Assembly: GCF_005239225.2 (NCBI RefSeq)
Contig: NC_133297.1
Span: 10,652,147 to 10,716,146 of the forward strand
Origin: Populus alba
Taxonomy: Eukaryota > Streptophyta > Magnoliopsida > Malpighiales > Salicaceae
DNA: 64,000 nt
Direction: 5' to 3'
The notes under the pieces are model-generated. The model had not been told where the DNA came from and searched no databases. It saw nothing but the letters and a program-made list of their open reading frames with translations. Shown one piece after another: positions 61,234-64,000 of the stretch; position 1 is the first letter of the stretch, and the number at the start of each line of letters is the position of its first letter. A program made the position numbers and the translations under genes.

Positions 61234-63764
61234 ATGCAGACTCCGGTGTCAAACAGCAAATTCGTTGGAAGTCGAGTTCCCTTCTTGTTTCCGAATAATA
61301 AAAAATCACCAGACAGAAGAATCACCTCCATCTCTACCTCCTGTGTTTGCTCAATTTGGAATAATTATCACTACAAGAGGAGGACTCGGATGGCGACGGA
61401 TAATAAGCTGAGGCACGTGACATCAATGCTGGAGTTGCCGTCTCCAGCCGACCAGAATTCTGCCCTCCACGCCGTTATATTAGGAGAAGCACTTGCTTCT
61501 GAAGAGAACGATCTTGTCTTTCCTAGCGATGAGTTCGCTCGTCAAGCTCATGTTTCCTCTCCTCAACAGTACTTGGAGATGTACAAAAGGTCCGTTGAAG
61601 ATCCGGCTGGTTTTTGGTCCGATATTGCTTCTCAGTTCTATTGGAAAAAGAAATGGGATCAACCTGCTTGCTCTGAGAATTTTGACTTTCGCAAAGGCAA
61701 TATCAGTATTCAGGTTTTTCTTTTTCGTCTTTATCGTCTTTATCTCCACCTTTTTACTTTCTTTTACACACACAAACACACACACACACACAAACACTTA
61801 TTTATATGGTGATCTAATTAATTAATAGCCAAGTTGAGTAATTTTTTGTGCAATTGAATGTAGTTTTTAGAGATTTATTTATTTTAATTGTAGTAATTAT
61901 TATGAATATGAATTCATTCAACCATGAGGTCTCAGATTTGAGTCTCGTCACTAGTTCCTTGTGGCATATCTAAGTCCGAATAGCTCCACGGGTATCTGAA
62001 GCTTCGGCTAAATGTGGGTGCGAAAGGCTTAATTTTTTTTTTTATTGAGGGTGTGGTTAACTTATTTGCACACCCATTAACGGCAGTAATTTATTGTAAT
62101 TGCGCAGTGGTTCAAGGGAGGCTTGACCAACATTTGCTACAACTGCTTGGACAGAAATATTGAATCAGGAAATGCTGATAAGATTGCCATTTACTGGGAA
62201 GGCAATGATCCTGGTTTTGAAGACAGTTTAACCTACTCCCAGCTCCTCGACAGAGTTTGCCAGGTCTTTTTTTAAAAAAAAAAAAAAACGAAAGGATATA
62301 GATATAGCCTATGTACGTTGGTCACCTAAGTTGAATTTTATAGTCCTTCTGATTCTGTATTATCTTGTTTTATCTGTAGCTATCAAATTACTTGAAAGAT
62401 GTTGGTGTTAAGAAGGGCGATGCTGTTGTTATTTATTTACCAATGCTCATGGAGCTCCCCATTGCCATGCTGGCTTGTGCCCGTATTGGTGCTGTTCACT
62501 CGGTACAGCTGCTACGACTTGTTCTTCTCATCATTCTGCTCTCTAAATAAATACCTCTAACCCTTTTTTTTCCCCATTAGGTTGTATTTGCAGGATTTTC
62601 TTCTGAATCTCTTGCTCAGAGAATCGTAGACTGCAAACCAAAAGTTGTGATTACTTGTAATGCTGTCAAAAGAGGTGCCAAGGCTATACACCTTAAAGAC
62701 ATTGTTGATGCTGCCCTTGCTGAATCTGCAAAAAATGGAATATCTGTAGGTATGCATGTATGTAAATTAATTAATGGTCGTGTCTCTGAGAATTCAATTT
62801 TGGTTACTGTAATATATGTGTTATATCATGAGAAACTTCACTTTTTGTGCGTTCCAAACTGAATAGAAGGTCATACTTCTCACAATATTCTTTCTTTCCT
62901 TCTTTTTTCAACTCAACAGATGTATGCCTAACTTATGAAAACCAAACTGCCTTGAAGAGGGAAGGCACTAAATGGCAGGAGGGAAGAGATGTCTGGTGGC
63001 AGGTTAGTTTTCTCCTATTCTAATGTAAGAACTTCAACTTGCCACTTAACTTTAACACGTGATAAATCAATAGAGCATGGCTGTGAGGCTGAATGATTGA
63101 TTCAATGTATACTACCCCTGTTTAAGCAGGAAAGGGTAGTTTATACTCCACCAGTTGATAAATAATTGAATATGCAAAGTTTTCTTCTTCTTTTTTTCCC
63201 ATGGTAAAATGAAGGGAGATATTTTTATTGAGGAAAAAAGTCAGCAGAGTGGCCATACAATGTTGTTTTTTCATGGAAATGATTCGTCTTCAGGACTTTG
63301 TCCCCAAGTATCCTACTACTTGTGAGGTGGAGTGGGTTGATGCAGAGGATCCCCTTTTTCTGCTATATACTAGTGGAAGCACAGGAAAGCCAAAGGTAAT
63401 GAAATTCCTTAGTTAGACCAAGGATCTCCTTTTCTTGCTTCTTGTTTCTTTTCTTCTCTAAAATAAATGGTTTCCAAGGGAGTTCTTCATACAACGGGAG
63501 GATACATGGTTTACTCTGCAACAACATTCAAGTATGCTTTTGATTACAAACCATCTGACGTGTACTGGTATCCATGAAACTACGACCTGTCTTGTTGTTT
63601 CTTTTACTTTCTCTGTTTGAAGTGGCTCCTTAACCTGTTCAATTTTTATTTTTGATTTTTTTCTTGGCATTAGGTGCACAGCTGATTGTGGTTGGATCAC
63701 CGGGCATAGCTATGTGACTTACGGACCCATGCTTAATGGAGCATCTGTTGTTGTATTTGAAGGG
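61234..63764 (+). CDS. ACS: Acetyl-CoA synthetase, plastid (5' part; continues past window)
   Basis: Visible exons are 61234-61713, 62108-62263, 62380-62502, 62581-62749, 62920-63002, 63294-63395, 63479-63567 and 63674-63764, all GT-AG with frame maintained; later exons lie beyond 64000. The N-terminus ([20 protein letters not shown], then Ser/Arg-rich) is a plausible plastid transit peptide, and a second Met ([10 protein letters not shown]) marks the conserved protein. Acetate + ATP + CoA gives acetyl-CoA for plastid fatty-acid synthesis and acetate detoxification. ANL-superfamily features include the N-terminal ACS motif [17 protein letters not shown], the AMP-binding P-loop [11 protein letters not shown] across the exon 6/7 junction, and [19 protein letters not shown]. 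The Arabidopsis relative is At5g36880. Intron 1 holds a SINE-like insert. Confidence 0.95.
61770..61797. repeat. (CA)n microsatellite in ACS intron 1
   Basis: Broken CA run (acacacaaacacacac type). Confidence 0.85.
61903..62044 (+). mobile_element. Au-like SINE in ACS intron 1
   Basis: It has a B-box-like region in gaggtctcagatttgagtct, a short body (tccacgggtatctgaagctt) and a terminal T-run (62033-62044). The T-tail is typical of plant Au SINEs, unlike the A-tailed SINEs elsewhere in the window. The A-box half is weak. Confidence 0.5.
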
Positions 63765-64000
63765 GTAACTTATTTTGAACTTACAGTCTGGAAAGTTCTC
63801 ATTTATATTTTTTTCTTTTAATCAGAGAACTGAGTTAACAACCCAGAAACTTCATAGGTAAATCTGTGTAAACTTCTCACAATTCGAAATTCAATGACAG
63901 AAAATTTTGAATATAAACTCACGATCTTGGTAGGGTGGACTGGGTTTCTATTGAGGAAAGCAAACTGAGCATGTGTTTTAAAGTCTATTTTTCATGTGAA

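Overview
This is 64 kb of plant nuclear DNA, almost certainly from a woody eudicot of the Salicaceae (Populus or Salix). Its intron-bearing genes sit in very AT-rich spacers. Gene sequence and order resemble poplar, and two short repeat families recur: tRNA-derived SINEs and AT-rich terminal-inverted-repeat elements. There are no bacterial, viral or plasmid features. Exon borders were derived by hand from GT-AG sites and reading frame and have not been checked against RNA. Arabidopsis locus names are from memory.

Layout from left to right. 68-3301 (+): 3' part of a NIPA-type magnesium transporter gene. ~3900-6350 (+): decayed PPR-DYW gene. 8824-9459 (-) and 15348-15980 (+): two divergent DUF761 genes separated by about 5.9 kb of repeats. 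18325-20154 (+): zf-HIT/DEAD-box helicase RH41. 21754-25863 (+): nine-exon OTU cysteine protease. 29104-30352 (+): cell-wall XTH enzyme close to XTH4/5. 32647-34164 (-): organellar tyrosyl-tRNA synthetase. 35528-37946 (-): chloroplast GAPDH subunit A. 46567-47525 (+): farnesylatable metal-binding HIPP. 49805-50845 (-): clock WD40 protein LWD1/2. 54805-54924 (+): spliceosomal U5 snRNA gene with promoter and 3' box. 61234 to beyond the window (+): plastid acetyl-CoA synthetase.

The genes are independent housekeeping and regulatory loci and do not form one pathway. Two conserved neighbourhoods stand out. RH41 next to the OTU gene matches Arabidopsis At3g02065/At3g02070. LWD, GAPA and NIPA share the window, and their Arabidopsis relatives lie close together (At3g26640/26650/26670; At1g12910/12900 for LWD1/GAPA2).

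The spacers hold seven SINE copies of one broad family, one of them bounded by a 10-bp target-site duplication. They also hold an Au-like SINE, ten or more diverged AT-rich TIR elements, a decayed CACTA element and a 780-bp inverted-repeat element. A 293-bp TRIM retrotransposon has its empty site preserved in a paralogous copy 3.9 kb away, and a 46-bp near-perfect inverted repeat could fold as a small-RNA precursor. I found no convincing new multi-gene system. The most valuable items are the U5 gene, the dated TRIM insertion, the hairpin at 58.6 kb and the exon-derived copy inside an XTH intron.
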